Shown here in pieces: positions 1 to 12,930 of a DNA stretch of 64,000 bases. Both the position numbers and the translations under genes were made by a program. Under the pieces are notes generated by a model, which ran no database searches, had not been told where the DNA came from, and saw only the letters and a program-made list of their open reading frames with translations. The stretch's first letter is position 1. Each line of letters begins with the position of its first letter. The DNA is from Strongyloides papillosus (lineage: Eukaryota > Nematoda > Chromadorea > Rhabditida > Strongyloididae): contig SRSI01000078.1 in the NCBI GenBank assembly GCA_005656395.1, positions 186,001 to 250,000 of the forward strand, written 5' to 3'.

Positions 1-1509
1 CAAGGAAATTACCTTTGAAACTTTTGATTTATATATCCTTGTTTGTTGAAAGTGGTAAAAAAAGACTTAAGGAGAAGAAACGTTTTATTGTATTGTGTAG
101 TTTGTGTAAATTAAAAATTTTTTCAGTTTCTATATGAGAATTAATATAATCTTTGATGCAATTTGTATGAAAAATAGAAAAAATTCAAATAAAATTTGCC
201 AAATATGATATTACTACAAAAATTAATTAGTATTGAAATAAGAGATTCATCTTCATTATCATAATAACATTTTTAGATAATAGTTATATAAAAAAAGAAA
301 GTTTGCTGATTTTGTTTAATTATAGCATTAGAAAATATTAAATTATAAAAAGTACATAGTAAGTTTAACACTTTTTTATCTTTATTGAGAAGGAAGGATG
401 AAACGCATTAACGAAATGTAATTAATGTTAAATGATAGTATTAAAATAATAATTAACTTTTAATTATACCTGTATAAAAAACTTTTTAAATAGTGGTTAA
501 ATTATTGACCGTCAAATCATTGTTAAAACAAACTTTTATTATAACTCCAAATAATTTTTATTTAATGATAAATTTTCTATTAGAAAATAACAATAATTTT
601 TGTGGAAGGCCAATCATTTTATTTTATTTGTAAGTCAAGTAAACCCTTAAAAGTTTTTCACAAATTATATTTTTACGATCAAGCATTTGATACATCTCAA
701 ATGTTGATAAATTACAATACTTTAATTAAAAGATTAATGGATCATTTCCTTTTCATTTTAGTTAATACACATACTTATATATATACATATCTTAAATCAT
801 TTTTGCGGTTGTATCTTTTGTATGTGAAACTTTATCTCATTTAAAAACTTTTAGCCTTGAACTTTCCAATGGATTTCATTTTAATATTATTCAATTATAA
901 TAAATGTTGTATTTTATCAAAACTTAAAAAGATATCAATATATATATGTTTGTGTAAGCGGATTGTGGTCTTGTTAGTTTACAGAATCAATTTACAACAT
1001 CTATTCCTTCACAATATCTATCTTCTTCATTTTCCTCATCAAAAATATTTGTTGTTATATACTTTGTCTATTTTTTATATCAAATCATTTATCTAGGCAA
1101 CGATATGCACATACATATATAGTATTTTAACTCTTTTGTTAATTAATTACTTGGTATTTTTATTAAATTTCTCCCGACAAACTCTTTTAAAATATACATA
1201 TTTAAACAAACTGTATGATTTTTAATTTTTTTTTACCTTAGACAATTGATATAACAAAAATTTTTCTTTCTGTTGTGATATAAACATAAAATATTTATAT
1301 GTAAAATTTAAACTATAATAAGCGACCCCAAAACTTTATTTTGTAGAATCTGAAAAAAAAAATTTCATAATATTCTTTTATTTGATACATTTTTGTTTTG
1401 TTGCAAAATAGTGAGTTTTATGATATTTAAAAATTTTATTAATTCTCAAAATACATTATAGATTTTGTTTTATAAAAGTTAGTTTTCATAGGAATATAAA
1501 ATAGTCTCA
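1..1509. other. AT-rich upstream region of the fatty acid synthase gene
   Basis: I find no supportable gene here. Open frames around 602-844 and 857-1096 are compositionally AT-rich, lack splice partners and resemble nothing known. A polyT-rich AG acceptor (TTTTCATAG, ending at 1491) lies 18 nt upstream of the ATG at 1510 and could be a spliced-leader or 5'UTR intron acceptor for the downstream gene. The promoter is presumably in this stretch, but no motif stands out. Confidence 0.5.
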
Positions 1510-4500
1510 ATGGATAATTCAAGCATTCAATCTGATAATTTATCTGCTAGCTGGGAGCGTGTCTCTGAAATGTCATCTAATTCTAATGTAAGTATGATTT
1601 TTTATAATCAAAAATTCTTTTAAACTTTTTATAAATTTGACTTATATAAAATTTTAAACTTAAATTAAGTACAATTTCTTTGACTAATGATAAGCCATTT
1701 AGATTAGAAAAGATGATGGTAGAGTATAGAACGAGTTTTTGATTAATCAAAAAAAAATAGATGTCTACAATTTTTACATGTCTATTCGATCATTTGATAT
1801 TACTTAGATTTGTTAGCTATTCCTTAATTTTATTTTATTTTCCATTTATGCTTCTAATTTTTAAACATTCATATAAATTATTCTTATAATTTGTACATAT
1901 CTAATAGGCGGTTGCAGTTAGTAACACAATTTGTGTTGCAATCTTTTTCTAGTTCACGGTCATTCAAGTGAGATATATTTATGGTAGATATGCGTTGCAT
2001 CAATTGAATGCCTATCCAAAACTAATTTACATCATTTTTATACTTTCTGTAAATTATTATGGCGTGTATTATTTGATTATAGGAACAGCTACCTTTTTGA
2101 CCCTATATAGGTGATTTGTAAATTCATTATTCACTTGAAATAATTACTAAATTCTCAAATCTTTTGTCTTCGAATTATTATTTTTAATAAACTTTATGAA
2201 AATACAATATCATATATATTATTTGTCTATCTGAAATACCACTTATCATTTATTTTGTTAAAAATAATATAGTAAATTTTTTTTTTCTTTCTATTAAATT
2301 ACAGTAAGAATTTCATTAAGGTAAATTTTTATAATTTTTTTCCGAATCATTTCATTATAAATGTAACCTCTTAACTTTATCTTTTTCTAAGATTTTTCCA
2401 AATAAATCATGTACTTTATAATGGGAATTTTTAACAGATTTTTTATAAACATTAATCAACATATTTCCTTCATATCATTCTCCGATTGTACTATTTTTTA
2501 AATCAGACGTGAGTGCACATTAATCTAAAATCACAAATGATTACATAACACGTATGATATATTTTTAATGTATTGTTCCGCCTTTTCACAACCCATTGAT
2601 ATTGCTTAAAATTTTTACCTTAATTCATACATTAATTCCTTAAAAATATTACTTTTACCTCATACATGTGTATATTTATGATCGAAGATGATGAAAAAAT
2701 AATTTTTTGATTTTTTAGTCTAATACAAGCATGAACTCGGCCGGTGACGCACCATTCTGGCGCGGTCAGGACGATATTGTTATAACTGGTGTCAGCGGCC
2801 GATTTCCAAGATCTGATAATGTTGCTGAATTTGGAGAACACCTCTTTTCTGGAGAAGATTTAATTACTGAAGATGATCTTAGATGGCCACCAGGATACTA
2901 TGATTTACCTAAACGCCATGGAAAACTTAAAGATTTAAAGAAATTTGATGCTCAATTTTTTGGTGTTACACCAAAACAAGCTAACTATATGGATCCACAA
3001 GTTAGATTGCTGTTAGAAGTCGCTTATGAAGCTATGATTGATGCTGGTAAGTTTTATTAATCTATTTTTCTAAAATATAAGTGGATTCACTAAAAATCGC
3101 GTTTTGCTATTTGTAATATAAAAAAATAATACTTTAATTATTTTAAAAATCTTATCACTTGTTATCTCTAAGTCGGTTTATAATAATAACATTTTTTTGT
3201 CAAAATAACAACAATTAGGAAATATGTATTTGGTTGTTATATTTATAATACATTGGTAAATATAAAGGTACCATTTGTGTCTGACACACAACCTTGAACT
3301 TGATCTATGAAAATATAAAAATTCTTTATATACAAATAAGGTATAATAAATGTTGTGGTTATGATAATATATGTGTAAATACTAATAGAGGCAAATGAGT
3401 TAAAGTGTCAGAGATATTCAAAAAATAATAACAAAAATAAATAAAAAAAATAACAAAAAAAATTCTATTTTATCATCTTTATTTCTAGGTATCAATCCAC
3501 AAGAACTTAGGGGAACTAAAACCGGTGTTTTTGTTGGTTGTTCTGCTTCAGAAACAGGTGGTGCTTTAACTCAAGATCCTGAAACTGTTACTGGATATAC
3601 TTTAACTGGATGTGTCAGATCCATGTTTAGTAATCGTCTCAGTTTTGCTTTTGATCTTCGCGGACCATCCTTTAGTGTTGATACAGCATGTTCCTCATCT
3701 ATGTGTGCATTTCAATTAGCCATTGATGCAATGAGACAAGATCAATGTGATGCAGCTATTGTTGCTGGTGCTCACTTAACACTCACTCCAACTGCTGCAC
3801 TTCAATTTTTAAGACTTGGAATGCTTTCTGATAAAGGATCATGTAGATCTTTTGATGAGTCTGGAGATGGGTATTGTCGTACAGAGGGTGTTGCAGCTAT
3901 TCTCCTTCAACGTGCCCCAAATGCTAAACGTATTTATGCTACTGTTGTTCACGCTAAAAGTAATACTGATGGTTACAAAGAACAAGGTATTACTTTTCCA
4001 TCTGGTGAGAGACAAGCTGCTCTCCTTGAAGAAGTTTATAGAGAGGCTAATGTTGATCCAAATACTGTAACATATGTTGAGACACATGGAACAGGAACTA
4101 AAGTTGGTGATCCACAAGAAGCTAATGCTATCTGCGAAGTATTTTGTAGTAATAGACCAATAGATAATCCACTTCTTATTGGATCTGTTAAATCAAATAT
4201 GGGACATGCAGAACCGGCATCTGGATTATGTTCAGTTGCTAAAGTTCTCCTAGCTATGGAACGTGGGGAAATTCCACAAAATCTTCATTACAATGAACCA
4301 AATCCATATATACCTGGTTTAACTGATGGAAGACTTAAGGTTGTCAGTCAAAATACGCCATTTAAAGGTGGATATGTTGGTATAAATTCATTTGGATTTG
4401 GTGGATCAAATACACATATTTTATTGAAGGCTGCTGATCACAAGGCTAAAGAAATTACCGAAAAAACAACAATTCCAAAATTACTCATCTATTCTGGGAG

Positions 4501-7500
4501 AACACAAGATTCTGTTAAAAGTATCTTCAAATATGTCGAAGAACATAAAGATAATAATTATTTCCATCAATTATTATATAATCAAGCAAATATTAATCCA
4601 AAAGATACACCATTTCGTGGATTCATGTTATTTAATCGTGAAGGAACTGATGATGTCACTATTGATGTTCAAAAAGTTCCAATTACTGAACCTAGACCAG
4701 TATGGTTCATTTACTCAGGTATGGGATCACAATGGCCCGGTATGGCACAAGGACTAATGAAAATTCCATTAATTGATGAATCACTTCGTAGTTCCTCAAA
4801 ATGTCTTGAGGAGTATGGTATTGATGTTTATAAGATGCTTAATAATACTGATCCATCGCAATATCAAAATAATACATTAAATTGTATGCTCGCAATAGCT
4901 GCTATACAAATTGCCATAACTGATCTTTTAAATTTCCTTGGTATCACACCAGATGGAATTGTTGGTCATTCGACTGGTGAAATGGGTTGTGGTTATGCTG
5001 ATGGAGGTTTGACACGTGAACAGACAATGAAACTTGCTTATCATCGTGGAAAATCAATTATGACAAGTAAACTTCCAATTGAAGGTGGTATGGCTGCTGT
5101 TGGTCTTACATGGGAAGAAGCTAGTAAAAGATGTCCGGAAGGTATTGTTCCAGCTTGTCATAATGGTTCTGATTCAGTTACCATTTCTGGAGAGGCATCG
5201 AAGGTTAAGGCATTTGTTGATGAGTTAGCAAAAGAAGAAATCTTTGCTAGATATGTTGATTCGTCAGGAATACCATTCCATTCACCAATTATGTTACGTT
5301 GTAAAGATAGTATGTTATCAGCCATGAAAACTGCTATAGTTTCACCTAAACCAAGATCATCTAAATGGATCTCTACATCTATACCAGAATCAGAATGGGA
5401 AAGTGAATTAGCACAGATGTGTTCAGCTGACTATCATGTTAACAATGCCTGTAGTCCAGTACTCTTTTATGAGGCACTTCAAAAAATACCTCCAAATGCT
5501 GTTACAATTGAAATTGCTCCACATGCTTTACTTCAAGCAATTCTTAGAAGAAATTGTCATAAAACATGCACTAATATTGGTATGAATAATAGTAAAGCTG
5601 ATAATGAATTAGAATTTTTCCTTCAAGCTGTTGGTAAAGTTTATCAAGCTGGTATTAGTGTTAAAATTGATAAATTGTACCCAGAAGTTAATTATCCAGT
5701 ACCAAAAGGTACACCTATGATTGGACCACTTTGGAAATGGGATCATTCTCAAGATTGGCCAGTTGTTGATGGAAAAATGATGGCATCAAGTGGTGGTGGT
5801 GGTGCTGCAGCATCAGCCTCTTACAATATTGATCCATTCTCTCCAGACTCCAAAGAAGCATACCTTCTTGACCATTGTATTGATGGTAGAGTTTTATATC
5901 CATTTACTGGACATATGGTACTTGTTTGGAAGACATTGTGTAAACTAAGAGGTGTTGATTTCCAAAAAACACCAGTTGTTTTTGAAAATATTAATGTTTA
6001 TAAGGCTACAATTTTAACAAAAGCCATTAGACTTGATGTTGTTATATCACCTGGAAATGGAAACTTTGAAATTCTTGATGATGAACAGATTTGTGCTTCA
6101 GGAAGAATATATATACCAGATGAGACGCAACTACCTTACTATAATGATTTTGAGGGTATTCAAACATCACCAATTGCTGAACGTATTGAATTGGATACAG
6201 AGGATGCCTATAAAGAATTCCTCCTTCGTGGTTATGAATATGGGCAAGCATTTAGAGGAATCTATAGAGTATGTAATTCTGGTGAACGTGGTACACTATA
6301 CTGGAATGGTAATTGGGTTACCTTCCTTGATTCTCTCCTTCAAACAGCACTCCTCGCTGAAAGAGCTGATTCTCTTCGTCTACCAACTAGAATTAGATAT
6401 CTTTGCATTGATCCAAATAAACAAATTGAAAGTATCCAAGAAAAAGATGGTATTCAAGTTATAGAACTTAGAAATGACATTGCTACAAATGGCTGTGTTG
6501 CTGGTGGTGTTGAGTGTTGTGATTTGACATCTCACACAGTTACAAGAAGAATGCAAATTTCAGGACAACTTTTCCTTGAAAAACTTCATTTTATTAAACA
6601 TTTTGATGATAACGCTTTAGAAACATTCCCAAATGATGTTAATGAGCTTATCTCATATAAGAAATCTCTTAAGTCCCTTATATTGAAAGGTCTTTCAAAT
6701 TGGAAAAAATCAGGATACCTTGGTTCCTCAAAAACAACTGAAATAATTGATATTATCTTAACGGAACTTAAGAAGTTAAGTATTGACAAGGATGAATCAA
6801 TTGATGCTAAATACCTTGAAGAAGGTAAATATTCTTTATACAATACTCTTGATGATATTTTTAAACTTACTAAAGGGAAAGAGGATGATTCAGCTGATTT
6901 TGAAAATAATATTGTTAGTAAAATCAAAAATTCCTACAAAATATTTGATGCTGATAAACTTTGGGCTGCAGCATTTGTTCATGATCGTATTATTAAATCT
7001 GTCCAGGATATTGTAATTGAAAATTCGGCCGGGCATAAAAATAGATGTATTGTTGTTGATATTAACTCAACAGATACCTTAAAATTTTGCGTTAGTGCTA
7101 TAAGTTCCCATCCATTATTGGAACTTGAATGGACAGCAGGTGGTAATACAGTTGATCAATTAGATGAGAATACCTTAACACAATTAGGGGCTAAGAAAAT
7201 TTCTGTTAACTTTGATTCTTATGAATCAAGTGTCGGTGATGTTAAAAACTTTGATTACATGATCTTGGATAGAGTATTAAACAGAAAAGAGGATCCAATA
7301 AAATATATTAGTAAATGTTGCGAGATATTAAGAGACGATGGATTTATTATCATTAATGAATATACACAAGATTTTGATCTTGTTGCAACAATTGAGTTAT
7401 TTAATGGACGTAATTTATCATCAAATGATATTAATGGAAGAAAATTCGGAGCATTCTATACACATAAAAAATTATTAGACTTATTTGCTGAGGCTAACTT

Positions 7501-10500
7501 AAACGTTGCATGCTATCAAGGTGATCCATCTATGTTAACAACATTATATGCTGTCCGTAAAATACCAAAAGTACCTAGAGAACCTGTATTTGTTGATGTT
7601 GATGATGTTGTAAACTTTGAATGGGTGGAGGATCTTAAATTTAAAATTGAGGAACGTCTCAATGAACCTGATACTAAAACTATCTGGCTTGTCTCTGATA
7701 AAGTTAGAAATAATGGTGTTGTTGGTATGGCATTATGTTTTAATGAGGAAAATCTTAAACATAATAGATTCCGTACCTTCTGTGATATATCAACTGATTC
7801 AAAAAAAAGAAATGGACCACCAGTTATATCTTTTGATAATGATGATGGTAAAAAAATTCTTAATCTTGATTTACATGCTAATTGCTATAAAGATGGTTAT
7901 TGGGGTTCAATAAGACATTTTGTCGTTAAGGATGATGAAGCACATGTCTACAAAGAATGTGAACATGCTTTTATCAATACTCTTGTACGTGGTGATGTAT
8001 CTTCCCTAAAGTGGTTCGAATCACCAAATCAATACTTTGATTGTGTACCAAACAAATCAGAAAATCTTAAACTTTGTTCAGTCTACTATGCTGCACTTAA
8101 TTTCCGTGATGTTATGTTAGCTTACGGTAGATTACCACCAGATGCAATTCCTGGAAACTTTGCTGATCGTGAATGCTTACTTGGAATGGAATTTTCTGGA
8201 CGTCTTCCTGACGGTAAACGTCTTATGGGAATATTACCAGCACAAGCTCTTGCTACATCTGTTGTTGTTGATACTGAATATGCTTGGGAAGTTCCTGATA
8301 ATTGGACACTTGCTGAAGCTGCTACAGTCCCTGTTGTTTATACAACAGCATACTATGCACTTATCTTACGTGGACAACTTCAAAAAGGTGAAACTATCCT
8401 TATTCACGGTGGTTCTGGTGGTGTTGGGCAAGCTGCCATTGCTATTGCTTTGTCTCTTGGTTGTGAAGTCTACACAACTGTTGGTTCTGAAGATAAAAAG
8501 AATTTCTTAAAGAAGAGATTCCCACAATTGAAGGATAAACATTTCGCCAACTCCAGACGTACTGATTTTGAAACATATATACGTCGTGCCACTTATGGAA
8601 GAGGTGTTGACGTCATTCTTAATTCACTTGCTCAAGAAATGCTTCAAGCATCAATTCGTTGTCTTGCTCAACATGGTAGATTCTTAGAAATTGGTAAAGT
8701 AGATTTATCACAAAATACTGCTCTTGGTATGGCAGTGTTTTTAAAGAATGTTACATTTCATGGTATTCTTCTTGATGCTGTTATGGATACATCTGTTGGA
8801 AAGAAATCTGATTGGCTTAAGGTTGCTGGTCTCCTTCAGGAAGGTATTAAAGCTGGTGTCGTTCAACCATTACCATATTCATCATTCACATCTGAGAAAG
8901 CTGAAGATGCCTTCCGTTTTATGTCTGCTGGTAAACATATTGGTAAAGTTCTAATGAAAATCCGTGATGAAGAAGAATCAAAGATCTGTTTACCATCAAC
9001 AATTAAAGTTAAAGCTATTTGTAGAACATTATGTAATCCAACACATGTATATCTGATCACTGGAGGACTTGGTGGTTTCGGTTTAGAATTAGCACAATGG
9101 TTAATCAATCGTGGTGCTAGAAATATTGTTTTAACATCAAGATCAGGTATAAGAACAGGATATCAGGCACGTTGTGTTCATTTCTGGAGGAGAACTGGAA
9201 TAAATATTATGGTTTCTACATTAAATATATCCTCTGAATCTGAGGCTCTTTCACTTATTGAACAATGTCAAGAACTTGGACCTATTGGTGGTATCTTCCA
9301 TCTTGCTATGGTATTACGTGATTGTCTTTTTGAAAATCAAAACGTTCAAAATTTCCGTGATGCTGCAGAAGCTAAATATTATGGTACAATAAACCTAGAC
9401 AATGCTTCAAGAAAATTAGTTTCTAATGATACATTACGTTGGTTTGTTGTCTTCTCATCAATCACCTCCGGACGTGGTAATGCTGGACAAACGAATTATG
9501 GTTGGTCCAACTCAACAATGGAACGAATGATTGAACAAAGAAGAGCTGATGGTTACCCTGGAATTGCTATTCAATGGGGTGCTATTGGTGATGTTGGTGT
9601 TATCCTTGAAAATATGGGGGATAATAATACTGTTGTTGGTGGTACCCTTCCGCAACGTATGCCATCATGTTTAGCTACATTTGATTTGTTCCTGTCATGG
9701 AATCATTCTATTGTATCATCATATATAAAAGCAGAAACTGGAGGTAAAAAATCCGCTGGTGGTGGTAATCTCCTCCAAACAATAGCACATATTCTTGGAG
9801 TTAATGATGTATCACAATTGAATCCAGATGCCAATCTCGGTGATCTTGGTTTAGATTCCTTGATGGGTGTTGAAATTAAACAAGCACTTGAAAGAGATTA
9901 TGATATTGTATTGTCAATGAAAGATATTCGTACATTAACATTAAATAAACTTCAACAAATGGCTGAGAGTGGTGGTGCAACATCTGAGGTTCTCCAATCA
10001 ACAGGAGGTGATTTAATCAAAGAAAGCGAAAAGGAAGCTGAACAAAATACTGTTGAGGCTTTAGAAAAACAAATGAATCAGCTATTTAAGATGAGAGTTG
10101 ATGTTAATGATTTGGAACCAGAGGAGATGCTTGTTAAATGTAATAAAGTTGAAGGAGGTCCAAAAGTTTTCTTCCTTCATTCAATTGAAGGTATTGCTAC
10201 ACCATTAAAGAAGGTAATGAAAAATTGTAAATTCCCTGCATATTGTTTCCAAGCAACAAAAAGTGTACCAAATGATTCTATTGAAAGTGTTGCTAGAAGG
10301 TATATTAAAGAATTGAAAAAAGTTCAACCAACAGGACCATGGAGACTTGTTGGTTATTCATATGGAGCATGTATTGGTTTTGAGATGGCAACAATGCTTC
10401 AAGAGGAATATGGTCAAGATGCCGTTGAAAGGTTAATTCTCTTAGATGGATCTCATCTTTATATGCAAACATATAGAAATGTTTATCGTAAGGCATTTGG

Positions 10501-10969
10501 AGTTACTGGAGATACTTTAGTTAACAATCCACTCTTTGAATCAGAAATCATGTGTGCCATGACTCTTCGTTTCGCAAATGTTGACTATAAAAAATTCCGT
10601 CTTGAATTATTACAACTTCCTGGTTTTAAAGCAAGAATTCATAAGGTTGTTGAAACTGTTATGACAACAGGCCTATTTAAATCTCCAGAAACTATACAAT
10701 TTGCATGTGAAGCTATGCATTCTAAATTTTTGATGGCTGATAAATATAAACCAAGAAGAAAGTTTAATGGACTTATAACTCTTATCCGTGCTGAGCAAGG
10801 AGCAGCACGTGAGGAAGATGTTGGACATGATTATGGTATTAGTCAGGTATCTGATGACAGTAAAGTGTACCTTGTCGAAGGTGATCATGATAGTTTTGTT
10901 CAAGGTAAAACCTCAGCAAAGACAGTTGAACTTATCAATACACTCATTGCTGAAACTTATAAACCTTAA
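1510..10969 (+). CDS. fasn-1: Type I fatty acid synthase (multidomain, animal type)
   Basis: Cytosolic megasynthase making long-chain saturated fatty acid (palmitate in animals) from acetyl-CoA, malonyl-CoA and NADPH. Exons are 1510-1587, 2719-3046 and 3489-10969, all phase-consistent, giving 2628 aa, close to the family norm of about 2500-2600. Visible domains in order: ketosynthase (Cys203 in VDTACSSS, His335 in THGTGT, His375 in NMGHAE); malonyl/acetyl transferase (Ser630 in GHSTGE); dehydratase (His931 in [10 protein letters not shown]); a methyltransferase-like region at about 1240-1450 without a clear SAM motif, as in animal FAS; enoyl reductase (GGSGGVG near 1776); ketoreductase (TGGLGGFG 1993-2000, Tyr2139); acyl carrier (Ser2259 in LGLDSL); thioesterase (Ser2426 in GYSYG, His2602). 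Every catalytic residue I looked for is present. The 26-residue leader exon is spliced in frame across a 1131-nt intron; Met31 in exon 2 is a possible alternative start. Confidence 0.97.
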
Positions 10970-11127
10970 TCTTAACATTACAATGCCCAATTTTTCTTTC
11001 AAAAAAATTAATATAACTTTAAATATATTTAGTTAATGTTGCAGTTATTTTTTATATCAAAAAATTCAAATCACATTTATATGAATGCAAAATTATGACA
11101 TGTTAATTCTATATCAATATTCTATAA

Positions 11128-11133
11128 AATAAA
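11128..11133 (+). terminator. Probable poly(A) signal of the fatty acid synthase gene
   Basis: AATAAA lies 159 nt past the stop codon. It is the first perfect hexamer on this strand in the 3' region that I noticed. AATAAA is common by chance in such AT-rich DNA. Confidence 0.5.
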
Positions 11134-11668
11134 GTAAAAAAAACCATCCAAAATATATCAAAAATGGAACGAATACCATTAATATTCAATTTTATTTACA
11201 AAACCAGTCATTTGATTTATGCTTAATGACCAAATAAGTTTCATCAACAAAAAAATACTAATTCTTTTTTTCTATACTACTTAAAGAAAATGCGAAATAA
11301 ATAATCTTACAAAAATTTATAATTCTATAAATATAATAATTTTTAATTTTTTTTTAAATCTATTGTTAATGTTAAATGACTCCGACATTGTTTAATACAG
11401 TTTATCAATTTGCTGACACCTGATTGTTTTTCTGTTTATTATTATGTTGGTTAATAAATTTTATAATATACAAAAGTAAAGTAAAAAATATTTGTTATTA
11501 AAACTTTATTTATCACTAAATCTCATAAAATCATATGATAAAAGCAATAAGTAAGTAATAAATTGAAAACATTTCATATTTAAAAATGTGATAGAATTTT
11601 TTTGTCTTGTTTTTGCAATGTTTTCCATATTTTGATTTTAAAAAAATACAGTTCTTTTTGATAGGATT

Positions 11669-12907
11669 TTATTTTCCATAAACTAATTTTCTACGAGATT
11701 CTCTAAGACTCATACGAATATCTTGGAAAGACTCATTGGTTTCTTTAGAAGCTAAAAAATAAAAAGATTTTTCAATTTAAAATATTAAAATTTACCTTTG
11801 TAGAGATAACTGGAATCGTATTCACTATCATAAGCACTTCTAGGACTAGGTAATGGACTTAATGGTTGAGTTCTATGTGGTGGACGTGGTAGTTCTTGAT
11901 CATCTTGCATTCTTGGTGATGGGTATCCAGAGGATGGAGCTGAAGAATATCCCAAATCTTTATTACTAGGTCTTGGTGACCATTTTCCTATAAAAAAAAT
12001 ATTAAAATCAAATAAATGTTAAAAATTGTTTTTATTTTGTAATTTAAAAAATAATTTGCATATAATATATCTATTCTTCATAATATACTGTTTCTTGAAC
12101 TCTAATATAACTAACAATCTCTTCCTCTAAAACCCATTCATCATCACTCTCAGAGATTTGTTCAAAATCAGATGGTAATGAACTACTATCACTAAAAATG
12201 TCAATAGTTTCATTTTCATCCAATTTAATGATATTTTCTTGACTAATATCAGAATAGTACCCTGAACCAGGTGATAATAAGCAATTTTTTCCTTCTTTGA
12301 GTGCATTTGAAGAAAATATATAGTTTGTTATATAATCATTCTCATTAATATTACCTTTAGTAATTGTACTATCATATGTAGGTGGTACAGGACTAGCATT
12401 GCGACTAGATAAACTTGGTGATCGGGAACGTTCTGCTGGAATTGAAAGTCTTCTTTTTTGATGAGCTTCTCCGTAACCTAAAGAACGATATGGTGGTATT
12501 TCTCTTGGACTTGGTGGAACTTCTTGTTCAATTGTTACAGTAATTGGTTCGGTAGGAATAACAATAGGAGTTTTCTTAATAGGAAGTGTTGCTAAAAAAA
12601 TAATATTATATTATACAAATATATTTATTTAGAAATAATTACTTTTTGTACTGAAAGGTGTTGGACCACGAATGGCATTAAGAGAACATTCTCCAAGATC
12701 AGACAAAGGAAGTGTTGAGTAATTCAATTTTTCCAGATGATTAAAAGCATTAGCAATAGCGGAACAACTGGTACCAGATCTTCTCCATCTTCCTTCAAGA
12801 TCTAAATATTTTATACGATCACGTCCTTTTCCAACAACAACGGTATCTAAGTTAAGGTAATGGACATCGTTGTAATTGATGCATGATTCATTTAATGGGA
12901 AACTCAT
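11669..12907 (-). CDS. Unrecognised Ser/Pro-rich protein, long-splice isoform (258 aa)
   Basis: Four exons read on the minus strand: 12907-12643, 12591-12355, 11987-11796 and 11751-11669. Introns are 51, 367 and 44 nt and all junctions keep phase. The first 88 residues look folded (for example VVVGKGRDRIKYLDLEGRWR at 23-42). The remainder is low-complexity, rich in Ser-Pro and Pro (ERSRSPSLSS, PLSPLPSPRS), so a proline-directed kinase target or scaffold is conceivable, but I do not recognise the family and assign no function. Translation starts at the ATG just below a TTTTTATAG acceptor (exon from 12928), which fits spliced-leader addition. The 367-nt intron contains coding-like sequence used in an alternative isoform (separate entry). 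Exon structure is well supported; identity is unknown. Confidence 0.75.
12071..12591 (-). CDS. Alternative composite 3' exon of the Ser/Pro-rich gene
   Basis: If the donor at 12354/12353 is not used, exon 2 reads on without a stop for 94 more codons and ends at TAG 12073-12071, giving a 261-aa isoform almost the same length as the spliced one (258 aa). The extension is acidic and well-formed (FEQISESDDEWVLEEEIVSY region), unlike random intron sequence in this genome. A poly(A)-type hexamer (AATAAA on the minus strand, 12036-12031) follows 35 nt after the stop and lies before the acceptor at 11988. I infer intronic polyadenylation giving a second C-terminus; the transcript itself is not proven. 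Confidence 0.6.
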
Positions 12908-12930
12908 AATTGCAAAGTACTAGAAAGCCT

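Noticed and set aside
602..1096. Two open frames upstream of the fatty acid synthase gene
   Set aside because: Phe/Leu/Ile/Tyr-rich, no recognisable motif and no splice partners; typical of T-rich DNA with few stops.
2731..3060. Treating the ketosynthase N-terminal piece and the 7.3-kb frame as separate genes
   Set aside because: Exons 2719-3046 and 3489-10969 join in phase through a canonical GT-AG intron and complete one ketosynthase domain.
8013..8022. GGTTCGAATC resembling a tRNA B box
   Set aside because: It lies within the fatty acid synthase coding exon and no A box or cloverleaf arms surround it.
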